DNA from: HXMU1420-13 sp024742815
GTDB lineage: Bacteria; Bacteroidota; Rhodothermia; Balneolales; Balneolaceae
DNA: 64,000 nt
NCBI GenBank assembly: GCA_024742815.1
Contig: JANSXX010000004.1
Location: 211,361 to 275,360 of the forward strand
Direction: 5' to 3'
The position numbers were made by a program, and so were the translations under genes. The notes beneath the pieces were generated by a model that had not been told where the DNA came from, searched no databases, and saw only the letters and a list, made by a program, of their open reading frames with translations. This document shows, piece by piece, positions 53,512 to 61,148 of this stretch; the stretch's first letter is position 1, and each line of letters starts with the position of its first letter.

Positions 53512-53973
53512 TCAATCTTCGAACGCTACTTTGCTTTCCCAGTTTTCTTCAGCTGCAACATATAGATTGGCTTCATCTTTATTCCAGCGATTTAAGGTAT
53601 TTACAATAAAGTTGTTATAGAAAACGAGAAGCTTTCCATCCTTAATTTTATAAGTTTCGGGGTTAGCATCTGCCAGATATCCTTTGCCCATTGCATACGC
53701 ACAATAGCCGCCATAAGCCGGTGCATATTTATCGGGATCAGCCGAAAAGGTATCCAAATTGGACTGATTGCTAAATTGGTAGGTTGCCCCATTATGGCTG
53801 GCAGTAAGGCTTTCTTTCCCTTTTGATGGGCGATCTTGTGTGAAATAACTCACAGGATCATATCCGCCCAAACCAATAAAGTTCTTATCTACATTGGTGT
53901 AGTTCAGTTGAGCACTTGCAGAAAATGATAACGCAAGTAAAAGTAGTGTTGGTAATAATAAATGTGATTTCAT
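53512..53973 (-). CDS. Exported YHS-domain protein
   Basis: 153-residue secreted protein, signal peptide ending SASAQL (about residue 22). The YHS domain shows the pattern GGYDPVSYFTQDRPSKG, then TYQFSNQSNLDTFSADPDKYAPAYGGYCAYAMGKG with Tyr, Gly and Cys of the family, and a late KLLVFYNNFIVNTLNRW segment. YHS domains bind metal ions, notably copper; the role of these Bacteroidota periplasmic forms is unclear. Monocistronic and convergent with the ATP-grasp gene. Confidence 0.88.
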   Translation of the reverse strand: MKSHLLLPTLLLLALSFSASAQLNYTNVDKNFIGLGGYDPVSYFTQDRPSKGKESLTASHNGATYQFSNQSNLDTFSADPDKYAPAYGGYCAYAMGKGYLADANPETYKIKDGKLLVFYNNFIVNTLNRWNKDEANLYVAAEENWESKVAFED

Positions 53974-54084
53974 GATTTTGAATAATTAGTTCGCCCAAAA
54001 CTAAATCAATGCACGATCAATACTATCACAAAAGAATCAAAAAACGATTTTCAAATTGTAACGAATAGTGGCAAATTACTTTCG

Positions 54085-55242
54085 ATGACTCCGCCGCTGT
54101 TTCCCGATTTTAACTTGTACAGTATGCCCTTGATAATCTTAGTTGGTCAAGGGTACCTTTTCGCATTAATATTGTTGTACAGATTTTATAGGGCTCGAAA
54201 AACATCCGATCTGCTGTTAGCTGTTTTCCTAATCATTACCGGATTACGATGTACCGCTTATATGATTGGCTTTATGAGCTGGTACGACACCTTCCCGAAT
54301 ACTAAAATCAATTATTTTCTCCCGGATTTCTCACTGATTCTTGGGCCATTGATGTTCTTTTATGTTAAAAGTTTAACGGTGCAAACCTTTGCTTTTAAAA
54401 AAAGAGATATTTGGCACGCTATTCCTTGGTTATTATATGTTGCGCTACAAGCATTTATTTATATCTATGATGCTCAACAACCAAATTTTGATGAAGTACA
54501 AAATGGTGTGCTCTATTCTGCAATCAACTTTAGTATCGGTCCTTATATGCTGGTTTTAGGGATTATTTCTCGAGGTATTTATTTCTTCTATGCCGCACGA
54601 ATTTTTATTGAATTCAGGACTAAGATTCTGGAATTCTTTTCAAACACCTATAAAGTTGAGTTGAATTGGTTACGAAATTTTTTAATCGGTTATTTAACAC
54701 TATTTATTTTGCGAATAACATTCGTGACGTTGAATTATCTGATCGATATCAGCTGGACTCAAAACTGGTGGTGGTATCTCATTGCATCGATGTTGCTTGT
54801 TTATTTAGGCTTGATGGGGTTGTTTGCAGATTTAGGCAAACTCTCGGAATTAAAATTTATTGAAAAGACTGACAGTGAGGAAGCGGGTAAGAGTGAGATT
54901 GATCAGAATGAGTTGGAAAGATTAAAAACCTTAATGGCAGAGGAAAAGCTATACTTGCAACCCGATCTAACCTTAGCTGAGCTTGCTAAAAACCTATCAA
55001 TTCCGGTTAATCATCTTTCGAAGTTGATAAATCAGGGCATGGGTAAAAATTTTAATGATTTTGTTAACGAATTCAGGATCGAAGAAGTGAAAAGGGCTTT
55101 TAATGATCCTTCAAATGCCCAATATTCCATCCTTGGCATAGCCTTCAATTGTGGTTTTAATTCGAAAGCAACGTTTAATCGCGTGTTTAAAAAACTCACC
55201 GGAGCTTCTCCTAGTGAGTATAAAACTCAGTCTCAGCACTAA
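54085..55242 (+). CDS. AraC-family regulator with seven-helix membrane domain
   Basis: 385-residue membrane-bound transcription factor. About seven hydrophobic helices occupy residues 10-255, followed by a charged linker and an AraC-type double helix-turn-helix (about 275-380) with LTLAELAKNLSIPVNHLSKL, FNDFVNEFRIEEVKRAF and the signature FNCGFNSKATFNRVFKKLTGASPSEYK. This topology is common in Bacteroidota and suggests signal sensing in the membrane. Two palindromes just downstream, before the DoxX-GIN gene, are candidate binding sites. Confidence 0.93.
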   Translation: MTPPLFPDFNLYSMPLIILVGQGYLFALILLYRFYRARKTSDLLLAVFLIITGLRCTAYMIGFMSWYDTFPNTKINYFLPDFSLILGPLMFFYVKSLTVQTFAFKKRDIWHAIPWLLYVALQAFIYIYDAQQPNFDEVQNGVLYSAINFSIGPYMLVLGIISRGIYFFYAARIFIEFRTKILEFFSNTYKVELNWLRNFLIGYLTLFILRITFVTLNYLIDISWTQNWWWYLIASMLLVYLGLMGLFADLGKLSELKFIEKTDSEEAGKSEIDQNELERLKTLMAEEKLYLQPDLTLAELAKNLSIPVNHLSKLINQGMGKNFNDFVNEFRIEEVKRAFNDPSNAQYSILGIAFNCGFNSKATFNRVFKKLTGASPSEYKTQSQH

Positions 55243-55260
55243 TAAGGCTCAAAAGTATGA

Positions 55261-55276
55261 TTTGAGACGTCTCAAA
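55261..55276. promoter_or_regulatory. 16-bp perfect palindrome upstream of DoxX-GIN gene
   Basis: TTTGAGACGTCTCAAA is fully self-complementary; a further half-site GAGACG lies at 55284-55289. It sits 69 bp before the next start codon and 18 bp after the AraC regulator stop. Confidence 0.6.
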
Positions 55277-55296
55277 ATATACTGAGACGATTACGA

Positions 55297-55308
55297 TGAC
55301 AATTGTCA
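55297..55308. promoter_or_regulatory. 12-bp perfect palindrome upstream of DoxX-GIN gene
   Basis: TGACAATTGTCA, 37 bp before the start codon, within promoter distance. Together with 55261-55276 it suggests operator sites; which protein binds is unknown. Confidence 0.55.
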
Positions 55309-55345
55309 CGATCATGGTGTAAACCTTAACACATAATGATCTGAT

Positions 55346-56815
55346 ATGAACGCTTTTAATAACACCATCTCATCAAGAATTTATACACTATTCAAAAACT
55401 TAACGAAGCCAAAGCCGGTTGAGGGCATATTTGCAAATCTAGTGCTTGCCTTTCCCAGAATATTAGCTGGATTATTTCTAGCCACAATGTTTGGAGGGGA
55501 TAAATTCGGTGTGCCTTGGTCATTAAATAATACAGAACTTGGTTTGTTCGAAGTAGCCACCTGGTTCCCTGAAGATGTGGCAAAATTCGGTGCACCTTTT
55601 AGCTGGGCTCCATTATTCTTTGCGTGGATGGGCGCAGCCAGCGAAGCTATTGGAGGAATGTTTCTCCTTTGGGGATTTCAAACTCGGATTTCCGGCTTTC
55701 TGATCGCTTTTACAATGCTAGTTGCTGTTTTCTTCCAGAAATGGGGCGGAGGATTATGGGGTATGTTACCGGCCTTAGGTTTTCTATGGGTTGGTCTTTA
55801 TGCGATGGCCTTTGGGTCGGGCAAAATTGGACTAGATTATTTACTAAGCCGATGGTTGACAAAAAGAGATACACAGATCGAGCAAAAGTTGAATGAATTA
55901 AAAACTGAAAGAAAGCTACAAGCTGGCAAACTAGTAGTCTTGGTTGTAATGCTCGTGTTTACTACATCAGTACAAGCACAAATAAAAGGAAATGGTGAAT
56001 GGACTCAGAATATTACCGAATTACCTCCATTTGAAAGAATCGAAAATGGGCTTTCCTCAGAGATATCTATCGTGGTAGGGGATAAATCGGAAATGACTAT
56101 ATCCAATGATCAAAATCTTATAGAATATATTCAAATGGAAGTGATTGAAGGTACACTGATTATTGATCAAAAAGAGTGGATTTCACCGTCTCAACGTATT
56201 AGTATTTCCCTTCAAACACCCATTCTAAAGTCATTTACGAATTCAGCACATGGTACTTTTACAATAAAGGATGTCTCGGCAAAAACTTTTGTACTTAACC
56301 CAGCAGTTGGAAATGTGGTTCTTGATGGTAAGGCAGAAGAGTTAATAGTAAATACCAATGTTGCGAAAATTGATGCTACAAAGCTTGTTGCAATCAATGC
56401 GAATATTACAATTGAGAGTTTTGGTGAAGTTCGATTAGACAAAGTAGAAAAGCTTACCGCTGAGGTGTCATCAACCGGTAAAATTGTATTCAATAATCAG
56501 CCGGATCAGATTATTTCTACAATTGAGAATGGTGGAAAGCTTGTATCTGCGGAGGATGAATCAATGCCATCACAACCTGTCGTTTATATTGATTTGGCTT
56601 TGAAGAATAATTCGAAAAAACGAGTGAATGTAATTTTTGAAGGTCCTGAAAATGCTCGGTTTGGTTATGGGGCTCCCTTTCGGAGAAACCAAAGTAGGAG
56701 CGAGCGTTTTCCTGTTGGTACTAAAGTGTATCAACAGCTCGATGATGAAAGCAAAAAACTATTACTAATTATAAATGAGGCTGATAGTAATAAAACGATC
56801 GACTTATTCCAGTAG
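55346..56815 (+). CDS. Fusion protein: DoxX-like membrane domain plus GIN (DUF2807) domain
   Basis: 489 residues. The N-terminal part (about 25-185) has four hydrophobic helices and the DoxX-like pattern VLAFPRILAGLFLATM, WMGAASEAIGGMFLLWGF and FLIAFTMLVAVFFQKWGGG. After a charged coil (about 170-190) comes a helix that looks like a signal peptide (KLVVLVVMLVFTTSVQAQ, about 194-210), then a GIN/DUF2807 beta-solenoid (about 215-430; FERIENGLSSEISIVVGDKSEM, ISLQTPILKSFTNSAHG). It seems to join an old secreted GIN protein to DoxX. Gene is 103 bp after the AraC regulator. Confidence 0.82.
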   Translation: MNAFNNTISSRIYTLFKNLTKPKPVEGIFANLVLAFPRILAGLFLATMFGGDKFGVPWSLNNTELGLFEVATWFPEDVAKFGAPFSWAPLFFAWMGAASEAIGGMFLLWGFQTRISGFLIAFTMLVAVFFQKWGGGLWGMLPALGFLWVGLYAMAFGSGKIGLDYLLSRWLTKRDTQIEQKLNELKTERKLQAGKLVVLVVMLVFTTSVQAQIKGNGEWTQNITELPPFERIENGLSSEISIVVGDKSEMTISNDQNLIEYIQMEVIEGTLIIDQKEWISPSQRISISLQTPILKSFTNSAHGTFTIKDVSAKTFVLNPAVGNVVLDGKAEELIVNTNVAKIDATKLVAINANITIESFGEVRLDKVEKLTAEVSSTGKIVFNNQPDQIISTIENGGKLVSAEDESMPSQPVVYIDLALKNNSKKRVNVIFEGPENARFGYGAPFRRNQSRSERFPVGTKVYQQLDDESKKLLLIINEADSNKTIDLFQ

Positions 56816-56841
56816 TGAAACATCGACAGAAAAAATGAAGC

Positions 56842-56874
56842 GTAGCAGTAACTTTATATTACTGCTACATTTTT
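56842..56874. terminator. Bidirectional terminator
   Basis: Perfect 10-bp stem GTAGCAGTAA (56842-56851)/TTACTGCTAC (56859-56868), followed by ATTTTT on the plus strand and, on the minus strand, GCTTCATTTTTT. It separates the convergent DoxX-GIN and hisI genes. Confidence 0.9.
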
Positions 56875-56881
56875 ATCATCC

Positions 56882-57364
56882 TTATAACTTAGTCGGATTT
56901 GGTGCATCGCCATACACTTCTTCAGGATCGAACACCTTCTCGGTTTCTTCGAACTTCAACTCTCCTTCTTTTTCAAAAAACTCTTGTCCGGTAGGTACGC
57001 TTCGATAGAAACATGAGCGATAACCCACATGGCAGCTGGCACCATTACCTTGCACTTCAACGCGTAACCAAACACAGTCCTGATCATCGTCGATGCGCAT
57101 TTCTTTTACGATTTGAGTGAGGCCGGAGGTGGCGCCTTTATGCCATAAAACTTCACGACTTCGGCTATAGTACACCGCTTCACCCAGTTCAATGGTTTTT
57201 TTGAATGCTTCTACATTCATGTAACCGTGCATCAGTAGTTCGCCGGAGGTAAAATCGGTAGTTACTACGGGAATTAAACCGTTTTCATCAAACTTTGGTG
57301 CCAGATCTTTTTCCTCTTCAACCTGGTACACGGTTTTGCGTTCTTTAAATGTTACTTCACTCAT
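56882..57364 (-). CDS. hisI: Phosphoribosyl-AMP cyclohydrolase HisI
   Basis: 160-residue monofunctional histidine-biosynthesis enzyme that opens the adenine ring of PR-AMP. The metal site IDDDQDCVWLRVEVQG (DxDxD-like) and the zinc motif ASCHVGYRSCFYR are intact, as are ELLMHGYMNVEAF and YYSRSREVLWHKGATSG. No HisE domain is fused, and no other his gene is nearby. It is last in the folE-cysS-yidD-hisI run, 37 bp after yidD. Confidence 0.96.
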   Translation of the reverse strand: MSEVTFKERKTVYQVEEEKDLAPKFDENGLIPVVTTDFTSGELLMHGYMNVEAFKKTIELGEAVYYSRSREVLWHKGATSGLTQIVKEMRIDDDQDCVWLRVEVQGNGASCHVGYRSCFYRSVPTGQEFFEKEGELKFEETEKVFDPEEVYGDAPNPTKL

Positions 57365-57401
57365 GAATAGTATTTTTCAATTAACAAATAGCGATTTATA
57401 G

Positions 57402-57671
57402 TTAATCGCGTGATTCTAAATGTATCTTCTTTTTCGGATTCTCGGGAACAGGATCAAAACCGTGACCACCCCAAGGGTGACATCTTCCAATGCGTTTTAA
57501 TCCCAACCAAAATCCTTTAATTGCTCCCCATTCGTTCACTGCTTCAATCATATATTGCGAACAGGTAGGGGAATACCTGCACGACTTACCCAGCCAGGGA
57601 GAAATCGCAAGTTGATAAAATCGAACCAGTCCAACAATTAATGCACGTGCTATTTTGTTGATGATTTGCAT
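57402..57671 (-). CDS. yidD: Membrane protein insertion efficiency factor YidD
   Basis: 89 residues from the ATG at 57671 (a TTG one codon upstream is possible). The YidD fingerprint is clear: LVRFYQLAISPWLGKSCRYSPTCSQYM, then AVNEWGAIKGFWLGLKRIGRCHPWGGHGFDPVP, with the conserved cysteines. It is thought to help YidC insert membrane proteins. Start and cysS stop share one base (TGATG). rnpA and rpmH, the usual neighbours, are not here. Confidence 0.97.
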   Translation of the reverse strand: MQIINKIARALIVGLVRFYQLAISPWLGKSCRYSPTCSQYMIEAVNEWGAIKGFWLGLKRIGRCHPWGGHGFDPVPENPKKKIHLESRD

Positions 57672-59122
57672 CAATCCAGTTCATAGGTGGTACCGTCTTT
57701 TCCATCTTTCAACTGCACACCAATTGCTTTCAAATCGTCTCGGATTTTATCCGAAAGTGCGAAATCTTTATTGGTGCGAGCTTCTTTTCTGATTTCAATC
57801 AAAAGTTCTACCAAACCTTCGGTTAAATTTGAACCACCGGCATCATTCGACGGCCAAATTCCAAGCACATTATCTACAACCTTTCTATATGCAGATTTCA
57901 CTTCCTCCATATTAGAAGGAGTTGTACCACCGGTAATTCTTTTTCGTAGTTCCTTTCCATGTTCAAAAACCACTGCGATTCCCTGAGCCGAATTAAAATC
58001 GTCGTTCATCACGGCTTTAAAATCGTTAAGGAAATCTTCAACCGGGTATTTGTCACTATTTCCGGCTGTGCTTTTATCGATGGTGCTAATCATCGAGTGC
58101 AAATTCTTTAATCCTGTTTCTGCTGCTTCTAAGGCATCCTCAGAGAAATCGGTGGTACTTCGGTAGTGACTTTGCAGCAAGAAAAACCGAATCACTTCCG
58201 GATTCCAGGCTCGGGTCAATAATTTATGATCGCCTGTAAAAAACTCATGCAAGTTGATAGCATTACCCAACGATTTACCCATTTTTTGTCCTTCCAGGGT
58301 AACCATGTTGTTGTGCATCCAGTATTTTACAAACTGAGAATCATGTGCACATTCAGATTGGGCAATTTCGCATTCATGATGTGGAAACTGATTCTCTAAT
58401 CCACCGCCGTGGATGTCAAAGCTTTCGCCCAGATATTTGGTACTCATCGCCGAACACTCGATATGCCAACCGGGATATCCAACACTCCAAGGAGAATCCC
58501 ATTTCATTAAATGATCGGTATCAGCTTTTTTCCAAAGTGCAAAATCGGCGGGATTTTTCTTGTCAGACGCGATATCAACTCGGGTTCCCGATTCTGCTTC
58601 ATCAAGGCTACGTCCACTTAATTTCCCATAATTCGGATCGGAAGCCACATCAAAATATACGTTCCCGTTAGCGTCGTAAGCATGACCTTTCTCTATCAAT
58701 TTCTTGATCATAGCGATTTGCTCGGGAATATGTCCGGTTGCCCGTGGTGCAATATCCGGTCGGAGTACATTCAATGCATCCATATCGCGGAAGTAGGTGA
58801 AGGTATATTGCTCGGCAACCTGCATCGGGTCGATTTGCTCGATACGCGCTTTTTTAGCCAATTTGTCCTCGCCTTCATCACCATCGCCCACTAAATGCCC
58901 AACATCGGTAATGTTTTGCACATACTTAACTTTGTAATCCAGAAATCTGAGATAGCGAAGTACCACATCAAAAGAGACATAACTTTTGGCATGGCCTAAA
59001 TGCGCATCTCCATATACGGTGGGACCACAAACATACATGCCCACAAAAGGAGGATTTAGCGGTTCAAACCGTTCTTTTTTTCGGGTAAGTGTGTTGTAGA
59101 CGTGAAGTTCTTGTTCGGCCAA
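57671..59122 (-). CDS. cysS: Cysteinyl-tRNA synthetase
   Basis: 483-residue class-I aminoacyl-tRNA synthetase charging tRNA-Cys. HIGH-type motif HLGH in VYGDAHLGHAKSYVSFD, KMSKS-type motif KMGKS, and zinc ligands in YVCGPTV, WHIECSAM and the FPHHECEIAQSE segment are present; a DALR domain and C-terminal anticodon region complete the chain. 6 bp after folE, so co-transcribed. Its TGA overlaps the yidD start by one base. Confidence 0.98.
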   Translation of the reverse strand: MAEQELHVYNTLTRKKERFEPLNPPFVGMYVCGPTVYGDAHLGHAKSYVSFDVVLRYLRFLDYKVKYVQNITDVGHLVGDGDEGEDKLAKKARIEQIDPMQVAEQYTFTYFRDMDALNVLRPDIAPRATGHIPEQIAMIKKLIEKGHAYDANGNVYFDVASDPNYGKLSGRSLDEAESGTRVDIASDKKNPADFALWKKADTDHLMKWDSPWSVGYPGWHIECSAMSTKYLGESFDIHGGGLENQFPHHECEIAQSECAHDSQFVKYWMHNNMVTLEGQKMGKSLGNAINLHEFFTGDHKLLTRAWNPEVIRFFLLQSHYRSTTDFSEDALEAAETGLKNLHSMISTIDKSTAGNSDKYPVEDFLNDFKAVMNDDFNSAQGIAVVFEHGKELRKRITGGTTPSNMEEVKSAYRKVVDNVLGIWPSNDAGGSNLTEGLVELLIEIRKEARTNKDFALSDKIRDDLKAIGVQLKDGKDGTTYELD

Positions 59123-59128
59123 AACGAT

Positions 59129-59815
59129 TTAAAGCTCGGTATTGGTTTTAATGAAGTCGATGAATTTCTGCTGAACGTCTTTTTGCTTAAACGCTCCCCG
59201 AAATTCTGATGTGATGGTGCTACTGCTTTGGTCTTTAATACCACGGGTAGAAACGCATAGGTGTTTGCTATCAATAAAAACAGCCACATCTTCGGTTTCC
59301 ATAGCTTCACTCAGAGCATCCGCAATTTGAAGCGTTAAGCGTTCTTGAACTGATGGCCGGCGCGAGTAATAATCTACCAATCGGTTAATTTTAGAAAGTC
59401 CGATTACCTTTCCTTTTGAAATGTAAGCTACATGCGCCTTACCAATAAAGGGCAGAAAGTGATGCTCACAGAAAGAAGTAACCTGAATGTTCTTCTCGAT
59501 AACCATATCACTGTAATCGTAGCCATTGTTGAAGGTGCGGGCTTCAGGCCGATTAGCGGGATTCAGACCATTAAATATTTCCTTAACGTACATTTTTGCA
59601 ACACGCTGAGGAGTGCCTCTCAAACTGTCGTCGGTTAAATCCAGGCCAAGCGTTTCCATGATTTTTGCGAAATGCTCTCTGATAATGTCGATTTTCTCGT
59701 TATCGCTGAGGTCGAATGCATCTGCTCTAAGTGGAGTTAATTCTGATGTTCCGACGTGTGCATCGCCAAGTTCTTCGATGACCTCTAATTGTTCTGCGTC
59801 TGATTTGTTATTCAA
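59129..59815 (-). CDS. folE: GTP cyclohydrolase I FolE
   Basis: 228-residue enzyme making 7,8-dihydroneopterin triphosphate from GTP for folate (or other pterin) synthesis. An N-terminal extension of about 40 residues is followed by the core: GTPQRVAKMYVKEIF, the zinc motif TSFCEHHFLPFIGKAHVAY, and HLCVSTRGIKDQSSSTITSEFRG. The start is a TTG at 59815; internal ATGs would cut into the core. It is the first gene of the minus-strand run. Confidence 0.97.
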   Translation of the reverse strand: MNNKSDAEQLEVIEELGDAHVGTSELTPLRADAFDLSDNEKIDIIREHFAKIMETLGLDLTDDSLRGTPQRVAKMYVKEIFNGLNPANRPEARTFNNGYDYSDMVIEKNIQVTSFCEHHFLPFIGKAHVAYISKGKVIGLSKINRLVDYYSRRPSVQERLTLQIADALSEAMETEDVAVFIDSKHLCVSTRGIKDQSSSTITSEFRGAFKQKDVQQKFIDFIKTNTEL

Positions 59816-60168
59816 TGTGCTTGAAGGATTTAAATGATTGCTTACCTTTTACGGAGCATTTAAAACAGAACCCTAAAAATAAGAGTTCCTGAATTGAATT
59901 GCATGATAACTTACAGTGTTTAATTGGTGTTAATTTGGTGGAATCAGCATCGTAATTTCGAGATGTACCTCGTACAAAAGCGAAAAAAGAAAAAGCTCTT
60001 TAAAAAGCTAAATTCTGGTTGAAAAGCGCTTCCAAAGTCGGTACCATTTTATGTAGTGTTGAGTGATTTAGAAAAGGCAAAAGTGAAAAGCGAAAACTTT
60101 TGCCTTTTCACTTTTCACTTCTAACTTCACTAACACATAAATCAAGAAATCAAGAATAAAAGTCAGTT
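59816..60168. other. 353-bp divergent spacer folE / hydroxyacyl-CoA dehydrogenase
   Basis: No gene seen. It holds promoters for both neighbours and, at 60071-60109, a 14-bp perfect inverted repeat (GAAAAGGCAAAAGT/ACTTTTGCCTTTTC, 11-bp loop) made of AAAAG words, followed by two more CTTTTCACTT units. It may stop readthrough or be an intergenic repeat. Confidence 0.6.
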
Positions 60169-61020
60169 ATGGACATCAAGAAAGTAGCAGTAATCGGTGG
60201 CGGAACTATGGGAAACGGCATTGCGCATATATTTGCCATGAATCGAATCCCTGTTAATTTGATCGAAACCAAGCAGAAATATGCCGATCGTGCGATGGCT
60301 ACCATCGATAAAAATCTGGAACGCATGGTGCAGAAAGAAAAAATCGATGCACAACAAAAAGTAGCTACTTTAGATAGTATTTCGGTGTTTTTGGATGTTG
60401 CGGAAGGAGTGAAGGATGTTGATTTGGTGGTTGAAGCCGTTCCCGAGAATCTGGATATCAAAAAAGCAGTGTGGAGTGCCGTTAATGAATCAGCCCCCGA
60501 GCATACCATTTTTGCCAGTAATACTTCCTCCATTTCCATTACAAAACTTGCTGCCTTAACCGATCGACCTGAAAAATTTATTGGGATGCATTTCTTTAAT
60601 CCCGTACCGGTTATGAAACTGGTAGAAATCGTACGAGGTTTGGAAACTTCAGACGAAACTTATGAAGTGGTAGAAGCTACTTCCAAAGTGTTGGCTAAAG
60701 TGCCCGTTCCGGTAAATGATATGCCCGGCTTTGTAAGCAATCGAGTGTTAATGCCCATGATCAACGAAGCCATTTTTGCCGTGTATGAAGGCGTTGCCAC
60801 TCCCGAGCACGTAGACGAAGTGATGAAACTCGGTATGGCGCATCCAATGGGACCGCTACGCTTAGCCGATTTTATCGGACTGGATGTGTGTTTAGACATT
60901 TTAAATGTGCTGTACGAAGGCTTCAAAGATCCAAAATACCGCCCATGCCCGTTACTCATTAAAATGGTAGACGCCGGAAAACTAGGAAACAAAACAGGAG
61001 CCGGTTTTTATTCGTATTAG
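60169..61020 (+). CDS. 3-hydroxybutyryl-CoA dehydrogenase (Hbd/PaaH family)
   Basis: 283-residue NAD-dependent dehydrogenase converting 3-hydroxyacyl-CoA to 3-oxoacyl-CoA in fatty-acid or butanoate metabolism. The dinucleotide motif is VAVIGGGTMGNGIA; the catalytic His is in GMHFFNPVPVMKLVEIV with the NTSSISIT segment before it, and the C-terminal dimer domain includes DMPGFVSNRVLMPMINEAIF. No signal peptide. Probably monocistronic. Confidence 0.95.
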   Translation: MDIKKVAVIGGGTMGNGIAHIFAMNRIPVNLIETKQKYADRAMATIDKNLERMVQKEKIDAQQKVATLDSISVFLDVAEGVKDVDLVVEAVPENLDIKKAVWSAVNESAPEHTIFASNTSSISITKLAALTDRPEKFIGMHFFNPVPVMKLVEIVRGLETSDETYEVVEATSKVLAKVPVPVNDMPGFVSNRVLMPMINEAIFAVYEGVATPEHVDEVMKLGMAHPMGPLRLADFIGLDVCLDILNVLYEGFKDPKYRPCPLLIKMVDAGKLGNKTGAGFYSY

Positions 61021-61050
61021 ATCAGGGATCACTGTTTCATTAAAAACTTC

Positions 61051-61075
61051 TAACCTAATCTTAACGCTTAGGTTA
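61051..61075 (+). terminator. Weak hairpin after the dehydrogenase gene
   Basis: TAACCTAA (61051-61058) pairs with TTAGGTTA (61068-61075), 30 bp after the stop; only a broken T-rich stretch follows, so termination may be partial. Confidence 0.45.
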
Positions 61076-61148
61076 CCTTGTGGTTTTGTTTGCTGGAAGT
61101 GATTGGTTAGTATCTACCTATCAATTCTACTAACTACAAACCAACTAC

